Part shown: piece by piece, positions 11,790 to 23,607 of the stretch
Numbering within the stretch: the first letter of the stretch is position 1
Layout: each line of letters begins with the position of its first letter
Source of the DNA: Apiospora phragmitis
Taxonomy: Eukaryota; Ascomycota; Sordariomycetes; Amphisphaeriales; Apiosporaceae
Assembly (NCBI GenBank): GCA_038363925.1
Contig: JAQQWL010000009.1
Coordinates: 310,001-374,000 of the forward strand
Reading direction: 5' to 3'
DNA: 64,000 nucleotides
The notes under the pieces: generated by a model
Databases searched by the model: none
Seen by the model: only the letters and a program-made list of their open reading frames with translations
Told to the model about the DNA's origin: nothing
Made by a program: the position numbers and the translations under genes

Positions 11790-12246
11790 GGTGAAATATC
11801 AAATGGAATGATTCTGGTGGACGTTTTTGGCGGGGTTGCGCTTTCGAGGGCTACACCTTTTATATGAAGTGTACAGTGCTAGTTGGCTACCAGGGTACTC
11901 GTATTTCCCAGTAGGTCACGTAGGTCACTCCACCAACTGCAATAACCGTATAGCAAAGAGCAAAGGGATGAAGACAATTGGAAATGGCTGAGCAGTATCG
12001 TAGCCATCTAGATCAGACATGATGATGCGACGTGTTTTGATCTGTCGCCTGGTCATGTGATAGATCGATTCTTTTCTGGCAGGGCAGTGTCACGGAGGAG
12101 GGGTCCATGAGGGGAAGCCAGCCAGAGCTAATTGACATGAACTAGCAACACTCTATTTCAAGACACAGCAATGTGAGTCAATACATACAGGGCAACATCT
12201 CCCTGCCTTGCTGAGACCCTGCAGCCTCCCATTAGATGTATACCTC
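11790..12246. other. intergenic between GST promoter and permease 3' end
   Basis: 456 bp. The part next to 11789 is the GST promoter/leader. The part next to 12246 is downstream of the decayed permease, which is also on the minus strand. Nothing else recognised. Confidence 0.5.
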
Positions 12247-13860
12247 TCACGAATCGAAGTGGACATCGGGCAGCTGAAACCGCTTCCTGTCTGAAATGCA
12301 CCAGCCCGCCAGCGCGAGCACGATGAGCCCCAGCATCATGGGCCCCGCGTAGTTCATGTTGTCCTTGGTGACGGGCATGACGGTCGGCAGGCCCGCGAAG
12401 CTGAGCACGTACAGGATGTAGACGACGGCCAGAATATTGGTGACGATCGCGACGCCACGCGGCCGGAAGGGCCCCAGCGCGACGTCGACGACGGTCAGGA
12501 GGCCGAGGGTGCGGAAGGGCTGGTTGAAGTGGCTGGAGACCTGTTTTTAACTTCATGATGACTATTTAATCGTCCATCGAGAGAGAAAGAATGCGCATAT
12601 GTCATGCTTGCTCACCTTGACGAAGAAGCCAGAGAACGGCAGCCCCTTGTTTTGGCTAAACGTCCACGCGAGCCAGGCCACGGACACGTAGCAGTTGTAC
12701 AGGGAGATGTACATGGTGACCTCGTGGAACAGCACGAGCACCGTGGCCGCGGCCCGGGACCCCGTCACCCGCAGGTAGACGCCCATGATGGCGAGGCCCA
12801 TGGGAGATTCGGTTAATAGTGAGGCGCCGCCGTCGTCGCCGAGGTAGTACGCGACGACGACGAGCCAGACAAATGCCATGGCCGAGTTGAGCACGACGGC
12901 GCACAGGATGGCGCGTCGCGCGTCTCCGTGCTCATGTGGATGACGATGTCGAACCCCGTGGCGGGAAAGGCGAGCGGCATCAGCCCGACGCCGAATGCGA
13001 CGCCCGGGCGTCCCTCCCAGCCTACCCGGCTTCCGGGGGTGTGGCCCAGACCGAGGCGTGGCTGCCGCGCGTGCCGAGGGCCCCCAACACAGCCATGCTG
13101 GCGAGCCAGAAAACGGCGTGGCAGACGCCGCCGAACTACTCCAGGGGCGCGACGATCCGGCGGAACCAGAGGTTGCCGACGACGGGCGGCACGACGAAGA
13201 CGCACATGACGAGGGCGGTCTGCCAAGCCGTCGGTTTAAGTTCGGGGTGCCACAGCACCGCGACGGCCAGGACTCCCTGCGCCAGGTAGACGAGGTTCGC
13301 GGCGGCGCCCGTCATCCAGCCGAAGACGGTGACCCAGCCCTGAGCCCTGGAAGAGGCCCCAGAAGCGCCGCGCGGTGGCGCCGCCGGGCGCGAAGCGGGC
13401 GGACCAGCGGTACTGGGCGCCGACGCACGGGTCCATGGACGCCATCTCGGCGATGGACAGGGCGACGAGGCAGGAGCCGACGCCGGAGAAGATGGTGCCG
13501 TACACCAAGGTGGAGGCGCCGCCGTTCTGCAGGTTGAGCTGCAGGGTGAGGCCGACGCACTCCCACGTGGCCAGCAGGGTGAAGCCGAACTGGATGATGG
13601 GCCAGTAGGCGATGTAGCCCTGGAAGGCTCAAGTGTAAGTATTAGAGAGAGAGAGAGACTTGCCCCTTTCTCAGGATTGGGATTCAAGGAGTAAATAAAA
13701 CCGGATTTACCTCGACCAGTCTACCCTTGGAGGTGGTGCTGAGGATTTCGGCATCATCGCTGCGCTGGCTGTCCTCTTTGGAGTCGACTTCGTGCCTGCG
13801 AGCGCTATCCTCAACCTGTGTGGCGACTTGGACGTCGTCGTACTTCTCAGTGTCAGTCAT
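12247..13860 (-). pseudogene. amino-acid/choline-type permease (APC superfamily), multiply disrupted
   Basis: Exon 1 is 13860-13711 (MTDTEKYDDVQVATQ..., 50 aa). Exon 2 is 13619-12616 and exon 3 is 12540-12247, with introns of 91 and 75 nt. Recognisable APC segments of the fungal GABA/choline permease type are FGFTLLATWECVGL, ALSIAEMASMDPCVGAQYRW, WVTVFGWMTGAAANLVYLAQ, GVAFGVGLMPLAFPATGFD, ILCAVVLNSAMAFVWLVVVA, SLYNCYVSVAWLAWTFSQNK and the end PVTKDNMNYAGPMM. Lesions are: a perfect 7-bp tandem duplication (13336-13342 and 13343-13349) shifting the frame after RRFWGLFQG; an in-frame TAG at 13138-13136; another frame shift near 13020-13035; one near 12915-12925; and an apparent loss of roughly 40 residues between LLTVV and GPFRPRG in exon 3, removing membrane segments. 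A functional 12-helix permease cannot be made. Originally a plasma-membrane importer of amino acids, choline or GABA. Confidence 0.88.
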
Positions 13861-14985
13861 TGGGAAGAGATGTTGGGATGAGATGGGGGTCTGTGTGACT
13901 GCTATGGCTAGGACGTTTAATACTCACGAAGAACAACGATCACACTTTCGGGCAGCACTTCAATGCATAGGGGCAAGGTGCCCTAATTACTATAAGTACG
14001 AATATACGTAAGGTACTGGCGCATGAGGGTAACTGTGTGGAAAGGACCTCCTCCCAAAGATGTTCCAAGACAATTTTAATACTAAGATGCATCCATCGCA
14101 CTCTCTTTCCAATATAAAGCGGTAAACGACGTGCGGGGAAATGGTGCTACTTGTCTCTTCGTGTTACTCCAGCCTCTGAGCAGCATGATGACAAGTCAGA
14201 TAGGGGTGTAGCAGCGTCACACACATCACTTTATGGCTGCCGAAGTATAAATTGCCCGGATGAGACGCTTGTAGATATGGTGCGGCCTGAGCCGTGTAGT
14301 GGCATTGCAGACTCTGGAACCTGGCCAGATAGATTGCCTCATTCTATCTATATACGAAGCACGCATGCCTTCGTCGTCGTACACGCATCCGAAAGAAGGT
14401 CTTGGCACGGCAGATATGAGGCACCCCTTATGGATGTATGCATACCGAACGCGGAGATGATCTTCACCAGGCACGAAGGGTGCGATATCCGTTTCTCCTA
14501 TTGGGCATCCCCGTAGGATATTGGGGGGACATAACGAGCTCCAGACCCGGAACAGTGGATTCAAAAGCAGAGACACCCTCGTAGGTATGGGATGGCCTTG
14601 AGGGGAAGCGGCTGAGACTTACATGGTCACCCGCCCAACGGGCGATCTCGGGCTTCCTCCTCGCGGTATATCGCATATGCCTTGGACACCCCCTGCTGGC
14701 GGCCACGTGTGTTGGGCCCCTTTCTCCAGCGCGTGTCCGGATTGTCACGAGTATGGCAATACCGAAAAGGGCAACCGTTATCTGCAAGATCGTGCGGCAC
14801 ATAAGAAGTACGGTACGCCGATCTGGCTGACAGCCAAAGTGTACAGGCGCGCGGGCCGGCTCACTCGAGAGGATGACGAGAAAACAACAGCAGCAGCAGC
14901 AGCAGCGACTGAGGCGAAAATGCAGAGGAAGAGGAGAATAGGAAGAAATACAACGAAAAGCGACAATTTTCGGCGATCCTCCCGC
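13861..14985. other. intergenic, nothing recognised
   Basis: Contains the former promoter of the decayed permease (next to 13860). No gene was identified in the rest. A short CAG run near 14889 precedes the P450 relic; whether the relic extends further left than 14986 is unclear because no P450 motif could be read there. Confidence 0.45.
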
Positions 14986-15440
14986 GCCAACAATCTCTAC
15001 AGCCGCATCATCGACCTGCGCGCCGCCGACAGCTCTCTCCTAATCACCGCGTCGGCAAGCGACTATTCGAGTGGATGAGACGCAACCGTCCTCCTCCTCG
15101 TCAAGCCTAGCACCGGCGCCACGGCCGAGGTCCGCAACAGCAGGCCTCGCCATCCTCGCCATCCTCTTCGAACCAGCACCGACGCCGCGGTGCTGGGCCC
15201 GCCGCACCTACGCTAGATGCGCGCCGTGCGTGGACGAGGAGGCGATGCGCCTGTGCATACGCCGAAGCCCGGCAGCATCCCGCGCGAAGTCATCTTGTTC
15301 CGCCGGCCCCTGGTTCGTCGGGACAGAATCAGGAATGATGATCGACGGGCGTCGCAGTATGAGCGTGTGCGCATATACGAGCTTGCACCGCGACCCGGAC
15401 ATCTACAGGCCCGACGCCGATGTCGAAGCTGAAGAAAGAA
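14986..15440 (+). pseudogene. cytochrome P450 relic (I-helix to K'/PERF region), frameshifted
   Basis: Pieces of a microsomal-type P450 appear in collinear order but in different frames: NLYSRIIDLR and SSLLITASASDYS (degenerate I-helix, equivalent of AGxDTT; 14990-15078), TAGLAILAILFEPAPTPRCWARR (continuation of the I-helix and J region; about 15137-15205), VDEEAMRLC with the ExxR signature of helix K (about 15230-15255), PGSIPREVIL in another frame (about 15268-15300), and SVCAYTSLHRDPDIYRPDADV, the beta-2/K' region before the PERF motif (about 15357-15422). The spacing between the I-helix and ExxR is much shorter than in intact P450s, so sequence has been deleted. The Cys-ligand loop (FxxGxRxCxG) was not found downstream. 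Clearly non-functional. Confidence 0.75.
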
Positions 15441-16815
15441 GAGAAGGCGAAGAAGGGGTCTGTCTGCTGGAAAGAGAAACCGATTTTCGCCTTCAACGAC
15501 TGGGTCTTAGCAGTGTAGTCTTAGGGACCGTACGTACATTCGGCTAACATCCCGGAAAGAAGAAGGAGATAAGCGCCGTACTTTATGGGATGACGATACC
15601 TCGGCCCATGTTTCGGTACCATCATCGTGGCCAGAAGACAATCAAATGCGGCTGCTGTTGATGGATGGGATGAGTGCCAGAAGACCAAGCTGATGTTGCC
15701 GGGTGTTTCTCTCACTCACACAGGTTCCGTTGCCTCTTCTGCGACACAGCTCTCCCTTTTCCCCGTCTCCTCCTGTTTCGTCTAACTATTTCACGTCAGG
15801 TATATATATCTCTCAGAGTGATATATGAATAAACGGTACCGAACGTTCAACTGTTGTGAGGGTAGGCGAAACGTAGAAGTCGCTATCTTTACATTCGAAT
15901 TTGACTTCCTTTAAGTAAATCTATTCCCAGGTCGATACAGTCAAACCTCGGTCGAAAAGTAGGACCACCACAGCACTGTCTGTCTCAACTGCCGACCGGT
16001 TCGCTTCGACAGAGCAGGTATCTCTTTCTCTTAGCTTCTGAAGCAGATTCCCATCTTCTCCTCGCCATGGTTGCTCAGACTCACTGTATTAACTCTAAGC
16101 CCCCATCTCGCAGTAAAAAGTGAGTGCTGAGACGTATGATCGATCAAGTCAGCATAGAACCCCCTTATCCGACTTGCCCTCAGAAGAAGACCTCGTCTGT
16201 ATGTGTTCCACATAATTGTTGCAAAGTCAAGTTCTCGTAGATAAAGCCGAAGAAGAAGAAAGCATTAACGATATATATCAATATGTACAAATCCCCGACT
16301 TTTCAAGGACGAATGATATCGAATAAGCAAAGCCACTACTCACAGAAGATCTCGAATTGCTGCAGCGGGAGGATGTATACCAAAAGCAAACGTGCCATCT
16401 AGCACGCGTGCTTGCCACAGCCTCAACCCCCTAGCCGTAGCCTCCTCCCCTGCCTATTCGAGAGGGAGAGGGAGTTTTACAACGGTTCAGCCAGAAGCTT
16501 CCACTTGAACAAAAAACAAAAGGGAGCAGAAAAAGCCAACGAACGCAAACTTGAACATGAACGCCTGAATATCCCTTTGCCATTTCCCATATGTTATAAC
16601 CAATACTTTAAGAATACACGGAGTCGATGGCGCTGTCTCGTCCCCCCTATGTATATCTTCTCTTTTGCTCTCACTCGCACAACGAAGAACCAATGGCGGG
16701 GGTGGGTATTTCTGAAAACTTTCTTCTCTTCTCCCCTCTAACCGCAAGAGCACACACAACACACAAGTACAATCAGCGAACGAAACCTCCAAGACCTGTT
16801 TCTTTTCCTCTTACT
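15441..16815. other. intergenic, nothing recognised
   Basis: Downstream of the P450 relic and of the minus-strand GH76 gene, so no promoter is required except possibly on unrecognised transcripts. No conserved coding sequence. The stretch 16690-16815 is the likely 3' UTR of GH76. Confidence 0.45.
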
Positions 16816-18328
16816 TTACTCGGCAATCCCGTCCGTGCTCATCCAAGCAAACGCCCCCAGCGCCCCCGCAATGATGAGCGCCGTCAAGAACCCGGCCCCG
16901 GCCCGACCGCCGCCCGTCACCGGCGTCAGCACCTTGGTCGTCGACGCCTTGCCGCCGGCGTCGTAGTTGCCCGAACTCGTGCCGCCCGTCTTGTTGGTCA
17001 GCGGCGGCGGGCCGCCGTGGTCCGGCATCAGCATGGCCGTCAGCGCGCCCAGCACGTTCATCTGCTGGCCCGCGCCGATGGCGCCGTCGAACACGCCCGT
17101 CGTCCAGTGGAAGCCACAGAAGCGCCCGTTGGGCCCGCCCGTGCATTGCTTCACGGCCGCCTGCGTCGACGACTTGATCATCGGCTTGATCTTGGCCGCC
17201 GTGTGCGGCGCCACCTGCGCCGTGTAGCCAAGCCAGCGGTGCACGAAGCCCTTGTAGGCCTCCATGTCCTTGTTGCAACCGCCACCGGGTTGGCCTTCGC
17301 AAGAGATCTCAAACGCGACTCCCTGGGGCCAGAACACCTTGAGGGTCGCGTCGAGCAGGTTGTCGAGCTCCGTCTTCCACTTGTCCGATTCCGTCATGTT
17401 GTACAGGGCCGCCGCGCCTTGGACCAGCAGGCCGATGTTGTACGAGAACTGCGCCTTGTTGATCTTGTCGCAGTTCGGCAGGTGAGCGCCGTCGTAAACG
17501 TTGTAGTCCTTGTCGATGTAGCCGAGCCGCGTGATGGTCTCGTAGGTGGCCTCGACCAGTTTCACGTAGGTTTCGTTGCCGGTGTACCGGGCGAGGCGGG
17601 CGCCCATGTTGAAGTAGCAGGCGTTGGCGATGGTATTGATGTAGTCGAAACCGTTGTTGTAGCGGACGGCCTGCCAGCGGAGACCACCCTTGCAGGGGCC
17701 CTCGGTGACGCGGCGGTCGGGCATGGTCTGGTCGTTGAAGACGGCCTGGACGAGGGACAGCCACTGGGGCTGGTCCTTCGGGGGGTTGTTGAAGCCCTCC
17801 TCGGCGGCGATCATGGCGGACATGCCCCAGAAGGCTTGATCGTCGTTACCCATGGACGCGGACCAGTTGGCGGGGTTGTAGTCGCGGTCATCGCCCACCT
17901 GGAACAGCATGGCCTCGTACACGATTCGGTCGTAGTCCTTGTCGCCGGTGTGGTGTCGGTAGTCGAGCAGGGCTCCCCACATGGCACCGCCGTGCCACCA
18001 GTAGTAATCGCCATCGGGAGGGGGTCCGGGCAGAATACCGGGCACCCAGCCGGGCTCGTCACCCCGGTAGAAGGTGAGCATGTCATCGGCGACATTCTTG
18101 GCGGCGCGCTTGATGGACTCTGTGGTGTCGAGGAAAATCGCAGGTTAGCATATGCTTGCGAAGTTACTGGAGAATAAGAGGCCGGGAGCCCGGGGAGATG
18201 GATGGGTGGACGGAGGGCTGTCAAGGAGGAAACCTACCGACGTCGTCAAGGTCGACTTCGAGGGCGGCGAAGGTTTGGTGAACGCCCAAGCTCAACGCCG
18301 CCAACAGCGAGGTCGACAGCCTCACCAT
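16816..18328 (-). CDS. GPI-anchored GH76 alpha-1,6-mannanase/transglycosidase, Dcw1/Dfg5 type
   Basis: Two exons, 18328-18238 and 18119-16816, with a 118-nt intron (GTAGGT..ACAG), give 464 aa. Order: signal peptide (MVRLSTSLLAALSLGVHQTFA), then the GH76 (alpha/alpha)6 barrel starting SIKRAAKNVADDMLTFYRG, with GDYYWWHGGAMWG near residues 66-78. The catalytic Asp pair is in MGNDDQAFWG (D122/D123), and Trp/Tyr-rich and Cys-bearing segments follow (GPCKGGLRWQ, FSYNIGLLVQGAAALYNMT, GRFCGFHWTTGVFDG). A Gly/Ser/Thr-rich tail and a C-terminal hydrophobic segment (GFLTALIIAGALGAFAW) with a short polar end form a GPI signal. These enzymes act at the plasma membrane/cell wall, cleaving or transferring mannoside in the GPI glycan to link wall proteins to glucan. 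Length and motifs are normal, and the start has a CACCATGG context. Intact. Confidence 0.93.
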
Positions 18329-21300
18329 GGTGGTGTCTCGAAAAGATGGGATGGGTGCGACGTAGTTTGTTGTTATTATGCGCCGCCGGCTCTAAAGCTG
18401 CTTGTTTTTACGGGTAAAGGGCCGAAAAGCGTGGAGGAGAAGTCGATCCAAGTGTCGAACTGTTCTGGAGAAATACCGATCCTGCCTCTCTATCGCTTCG
18501 AGTCGTTCGCGATGAATGGATTGATTGATCAACGATGATGATCGTAGATCGAAATGACGGGACGACGCACACACAAGATGCGTACGGATAACGACTGGAA
18601 CGGGGAGGTCGTCGATTGTTTGTCGGGTGCCCGGTCAAGGTATGTCTTGTCGCAGAGGTGAAGCAGCGAGCAGCGGGAGAACGAAACACAATGGGCCAGG
18701 GGCGGCAAGGCAAGACAAGGCGAGTCACAATCCAGGCAAGAAGTGATGGGAGAGGGATAAAGAAAGCGGCAAGACGCTGTGTGAGTAAAAGGGACCGTAT
18801 CCAGGTAGCCTCTGGAAATGATGGATGGATACAGAGATCAACCGATTGATTCAGTCAATCAAATCAATCAGTCCCAATACGAGAGAGAGGGGAGAAAGGA
18901 ATGAATGTGGGAGGGCACAGTAGTCTGCTGCTGCGGGACAGACTACAGTACTACCATACAAGACAATCGACTTTCCTTCTAGTGAGTGGCAGATTGTACG
19001 TGTATGGGTGTGACGACGGTGAGAATGAGGAAAGCAATGTCCAACATAGAGAATTGGTCAATGTTGCTGCTGCTGTTTGATCCCTGGACTGGAACTAACT
19101 GAACGACTACCTCTGCTCACTAACCACGGTCACTCGCCTCCTGAATGAATGAAATGCTGCTCCCTCTCACAAAGTGGAGCCAGTCTCTTATTACACCCAT
19201 CGAATTGAGGAAGCCGGCGGTGGCATGGCCAGGCATCGTTGCACACCTGAAGACGAAGGGGGCAGAGGGGGGGCCAATCGGCATAGACAGGGGCCGTGAT
19301 GCCCAGCCGCCAAAAGGCTCGGCGGGCTTCAAGGGCACTCTCACCAGCACTACAAATGAAAGATGGACTGCGTCATGGTGTGCAACTCATCATTCAAAAC
19401 GAACGGATCTACGGAATCTTTCGAGAGCAAGCCCCTAGGTTTGATTCTGCAGCTCATAATGTCTATGATAGCTTCTTCAGGTCTCATGCATCTAAATACG
19501 TAGCAATGTCTCTCCCTCTCTATCTACCTCCCAGGACCCTTAAAACTCTATATGATCATCCTTTGGAGAAAAGTCTAGAAGTCCAATCGAACAAGTGCAT
19601 CTCATCTGCCCGTCTGGAGGGTTCTGCGGAGAGAGAGACAGAGCGACAATCACCCAACAGGGACGTACCTGGCCAGAACCTGGCTCCTGGTTTGCTGGCC
19701 CAGCTGGCCTAAGCAGAAAAGAGCCAAGACCGACGCCAAGACCCCTGTTGATCCACCTGCCAAGCCCGCTACGCTAGTCCCTTTCCGGCGCCCAGTGGAA
19801 AAAGGAGTTGCATGTGTTAAGTTGCTTGAGCTTTCTCAACTGCAACCTCCCTGCTTACTTTGATATCGCAGGACTCAAGAGTATTATAAAATGCGACGAG
19901 GTCCTTTAAGGCTGCCCAATAGTTTGCGATACAGATATACCAGGCAGGAAATGCAGCAAGTATGTCAAGTGTGCCATGCACCATGCCATCGCACAAAGGA
20001 CGGCTTTGCCCACGATGTTCATCGCATGAATCTAGACCTTGAAGCTTTCAATGCATGATCGACCCGGCGCTGTTTCACCCGTCACAACATATTTAGATGG
20101 ATTCAGAAGGAAGGGCTATAGAAACTAATTAATCATCCGGTTGTTATAACGATGTGTATAATAGTTAACAATGCCTCCCTTATGCCTTGGTCCCTATTTT
20201 TCTCTTCTTCTGCCTGAGTGAAACCACTGGATAAAAGAGAACGCACCAAAGCGAGTGACACAGCATCATACCGAACCCCTAAGCTACGATGATGATGCTA
20301 TGAATGAGGACACTTCCAACACTGCTTTAAGGAGCTTCTTTTATTTTCTGCACGAAGCCGTCGCTTCGCCTTTTGCCGTCCCAACTACTGTATAAGAGAG
20401 AGGGCGCCGAAGCAAGTACTAGAAATAAGACAGCGTCATGCAGACCCCTCAAGTCACAACGACAATGCTATGGCATGAAGACACACTCCCAACACTGAAG
20501 CCGTCGGTTTACCTTCTGCCCGGCAAATCCAACTACCCGTGTCCCGAAGAGAAGCATTCAGCATTTACACAAAACAAGATCGCCCCTATTGGTCGCCAAC
20601 AGCTGGCGTTACAAGCAGATAATAGGGCCACACAGTCATAGTCACAGTCACACAGTCACACAAGGTTTGAGCAACGAACGAGTAGGTAATGGATAATGTG
20701 AAATCGCTGATGATATTTCTTTTACTTTTTTGTTTCTGCTTGGTTGTTGGTCTTCTCGACTCTCTCTCTATATAATCCCCATTGCGAGGATCCACCTTTC
20801 TCCCTCTCTCCCCTATCCATCCAATCGTCCCCACGTTCGTCTTCCTTTGACGTTGTCGGCTGCTGCTGGAACCAAGTCGCAATTTGCAAAAAATTGTAAT
20901 CAGTGCAAAAAAACGCGCGAAGAACCGCAACAAGCATAGGAATGGCAGTTCGTCGTAAGGGCTTGCCAATCAAAAAGGCAACCCACCCCTCGACACAAGC
21001 CAGACCCAGAAAGACCATGATGGACGATGATGATGATATGACGAACTTGTTCTATCCTGTCCCAATCCCTTATGCCGCCAGGCGTCCCTGTTGTTATTGC
21101 TTCCGATCCTTTAACGGCGAAACAAGAAAAGCAAGAAGAGGCGCCATCTGTTGATTTGTTTTTGCCAAATGTATGGCCTGTTCACACACCAAAACACCAA
21201 AAGCTTATGCGGGATGAAAATGTGTTCGCTGTCCAAAAAATCAAAGATCAAAAAACACCAGAAATCAACCTGGATGAACGCCGTTTGTTATGGTTGTCCT

Positions 21301-22006
21301 GAGCTGACCGTCTCAAGCGAGGAATGTTTGTGAAGGCGTGGGAATGCTGAGCTTGTTTTGCACCGTTATTCCAAATGGAGTTCGCAAAATGTGTCGAATG
21401 CATGCATTGATCGAGTGTTGTTGTGTATGAGTATGTAGTGGTGTAAAGGCCGTTATGATCATGAGGTCGATGGAGGCGTGCGATGCACTCTTCTTCTCAA
21501 CGAAGAGGCAATAACCAGGTGCGCGAGAGAAAATGTCGAAGATGCCTGCCCGTGAAAACGCCTTGCAATAACGCGTGGGAGTATGGATGATGAAGGAAGC
21601 TGTATGAAGAACGACGATCGGTTGTATCCAGGGTATTTGCTGCTGCTGTCGAAAGATGATCGCTCCTTCTCTCTCCGGCCCCTGGATGACTCTCTGTCTT
21701 GCTTCGCTGAAGTTGCAGCTCTACTGCAGGGGTATATTGATCTCCCCTCTTGGGGGGCCGCTGCTTTACCGACTTGCGCCAAAGGGTCTGTCGTATATGT
21801 ATGTGTGTTGGTCATAGGATGTAGCTCATTGCCACAAAGGGAAGTCGCCGACAAGATATAGCAAGCCAAGCCGATGAGATCGCCGACCCCCTGAAAGAGA
21901 GGAGAGATCGCCGTCGACTGGCTAACCAAAACTGCACGGCATTGGTTCACATCCATGTTCTCGCGTTCTGGATGTGACCAAACGTAAATATTTCTTTTCT
22001 CTGGCT
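18329..22006. other. long intergenic region, GH76 promoter side
   Basis: The first several hundred bases carry the GH76 promoter and leader. No gene was recognised in 3.7 kb. A diverged direct duplication lies at 20219-20505 (listed separately). Many short frames on both strands lack any family signature. 21340-22006 lies 3' of the minus-strand coiled-coil gene. Confidence 0.45.
20219..20505. repeat. diverged tandem duplication, period about 165 bp
   Basis: Bases about 20219-20345 and 20382-20505 align as direct repeats: ctggataaaagagaacgcac / ctgtataagagagagggcgc, cgaacccctaag / cagacccctcaag, aatgaggacacttccaac / catgaagacacactcccaac, then acactg, gaagccgtcg and cttctgcc/ccttttgcc. Short insertions separate the two copies. 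Non-coding as far as can be seen; origin unknown. Confidence 0.65.
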
Positions 22007-23607
22007 CTATTGGTGCTTGCTCTTGAGCCGCAACAGCCGCGTCCGCAGCCAGAGGATGAAAGCCGTCCAAGCACCGTGCGTCTTCTGCTTAGCCGTGTGC
22101 GTGCGGCGCGGCGCCTCGTAGCTAGGCGTGCGTGCAGTGCCGGCCCGTTGCCCAAAGGCAGGCGGCGAGCACGTCTCCATGCTCTCGTAGTTGCCAGCCG
22201 CGAACTTCTCAGGGTCGTGCTGCCCTTGCTGCTGTTGCTGGGGGGCAGCATTGGCGCTGGCGCGGCCACTACGCATGCGCGTCATGCTAGGGCGCCCGTG
22301 CTGTTGCCGCTGCTCTTGCGGTTGTGCTGCTTGTTGTGCGGCAGCGCCGCCTCGGCCATCTCGGCCGCCTCGAGCCGCAGCTTGGCGGCCTCGCGCTCCT
22401 TACGCTGGGCTTTCGCCAGCTTCTCGACCTCGAGCGCGCGCTTGTTGTCCTCGCGCTCGCGGCGCCGGATCTGCTCGCGCGCGTGCTTCTCCTCCTTGGC
22501 CTGCTCGCGCGCCTCGAACTTGCGGCGCGCCTCGCGCAGGTGGTCCTGGCGCGTCGCGGTATCAAGATCCGACCGCGCGCGCAGGCGCGGGAAGTTGACG
22601 GCTTCGAAAGAGGAACGCATAACGGGCGAGATCGACGACGACACGGTGCTCGAGGGTGACGTGAACTTCTGCAGGGGCGGGTGCGAAGGCGAGCCGCCCG
22701 TCGACACTTCCACGGTGGTGAGGTCGGTCTGGCTGGACACATTGGCCAATCGGGAGGACTGCGCGGGCGTCGTGGCCATGGATCGTGCCGCGGTGGTGTT
22801 GATTCGCAGCGATGACGGGTGCGATCGTGGGCCTTCCGAGTACGAGGTGGTACGGTGTTGGGTAAGTGACGATCGGCGAGAATTGGAGGCAGAGCTGTTC
22901 AGACTGGGCTGCGAGCGGGAATTGAGGTTGTTCGTAGGGACTTGTTGGAGTAATTGCTGCTGGCGATACTGGATGTTGGTCATACTACTGCTGTTGTTGT
23001 AGTGATTCAGACTGATGTGACTGGTGGTGGGGTCGGCGAGGTCGTAGTTGGTCGAACTGTAGTCCTCGTCCTCGGTGATGGTGGGCGAGTAATCGCGGTT
23101 GTCGACATAGGACGAAGCCAGCGAGTTGGCGTAGGAGATCGGAGGAGTCGCCGTTCGTGGGATCTGTTGGAACGGATGGACGAAGGAGCGCTGCGCAATC
23201 GAGGTGCTTCCACAGGCGCCAGCAGCAACACCGTTTCCACTGCCAGAAGTCGCGACCGAGGCACCGCTGATGGAGCGAGCATGGTGCTGGTTGAATCTCG
23301 AGCTGCTGGTCGAATTGCGGCCTAAGCCCAGAGCGAAGCTAACGTCCTTGGTAGAACCTGCTCGATTGAGGTCTTTCGCATAGAAGGCGCCATCCACGCC
23401 TGCCGCATCCCAAGCTCCGGCCGAGCTCTGGTAGCGAAAGGGCTCATCTTGCTCATCCCAGGCGCGGTCCAAATCTAACGAGTTCTTTTCCGACTGGCTC
23501 GAGAGCTTTTTGAGGATTGGCTTCACCACCTTACTACTCCTGGGCTTGTGCAGCTTCTCACTGGACCGGATGGACCTCAAACCACCAAAGCTTTGAACTG
23601 AGGTCAT
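22007..23607 (-). CDS. conserved coiled-coil protein with basic C-terminal tail, one apparent 1-nt deletion
   Basis: The ATG at 23607 (context CCAAAATGACC) is preferred; the frame remains open a little further upstream but without ATG. The N-terminus MTSVQSFGGLRSIRSSEKLH is followed by KPILKKLSSQ, a long Ser/Asn-rich, low-complexity middle (QQQLLQQ, SRRSSLTQHR) and a charged coiled coil (about residues 355-430: DHLREARRKFEAREQAKEEK, then RREREDNKRALEVEKLAKAQ). The frame then stops at 22282-22284 after SSGNSTGALA. In the next frame, MTRMRSGRASANAA continues to EKFAAGNYESMETCSPPAFG and the basic, aromatic end GAWTAFILWLRTRLLRLKSK (stop at 22007). This looks like the true C-terminus, joined if one base is restored in GCCCTAGC at about 22287. 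Real length would be about 530 aa. It looks like a protein conserved in filamentous fungi with no known function; the tail resembles an amphipathic membrane- or nucleic-acid-binding helix (inference). Confidence 0.75.

Noticed and set aside
15071..15547. 158-codon frame as an intact gene
   Set aside because: It only contains pieces of a P450; the other pieces lie in other frames, so it is a relic, not a gene.
16627..18177. 516-codon plus-strand open frame opposite GH76
   Set aside because: Antisense shadow of a clear GH76 gene; Val/Gly/Arg-rich composition from high-GC third positions.
21974..23002. 342-codon plus-strand frame opposite the coiled-coil gene
   Set aside because: Antisense to the Ser/Asn-rich and coiled-coil coding sequence; low complexity only.
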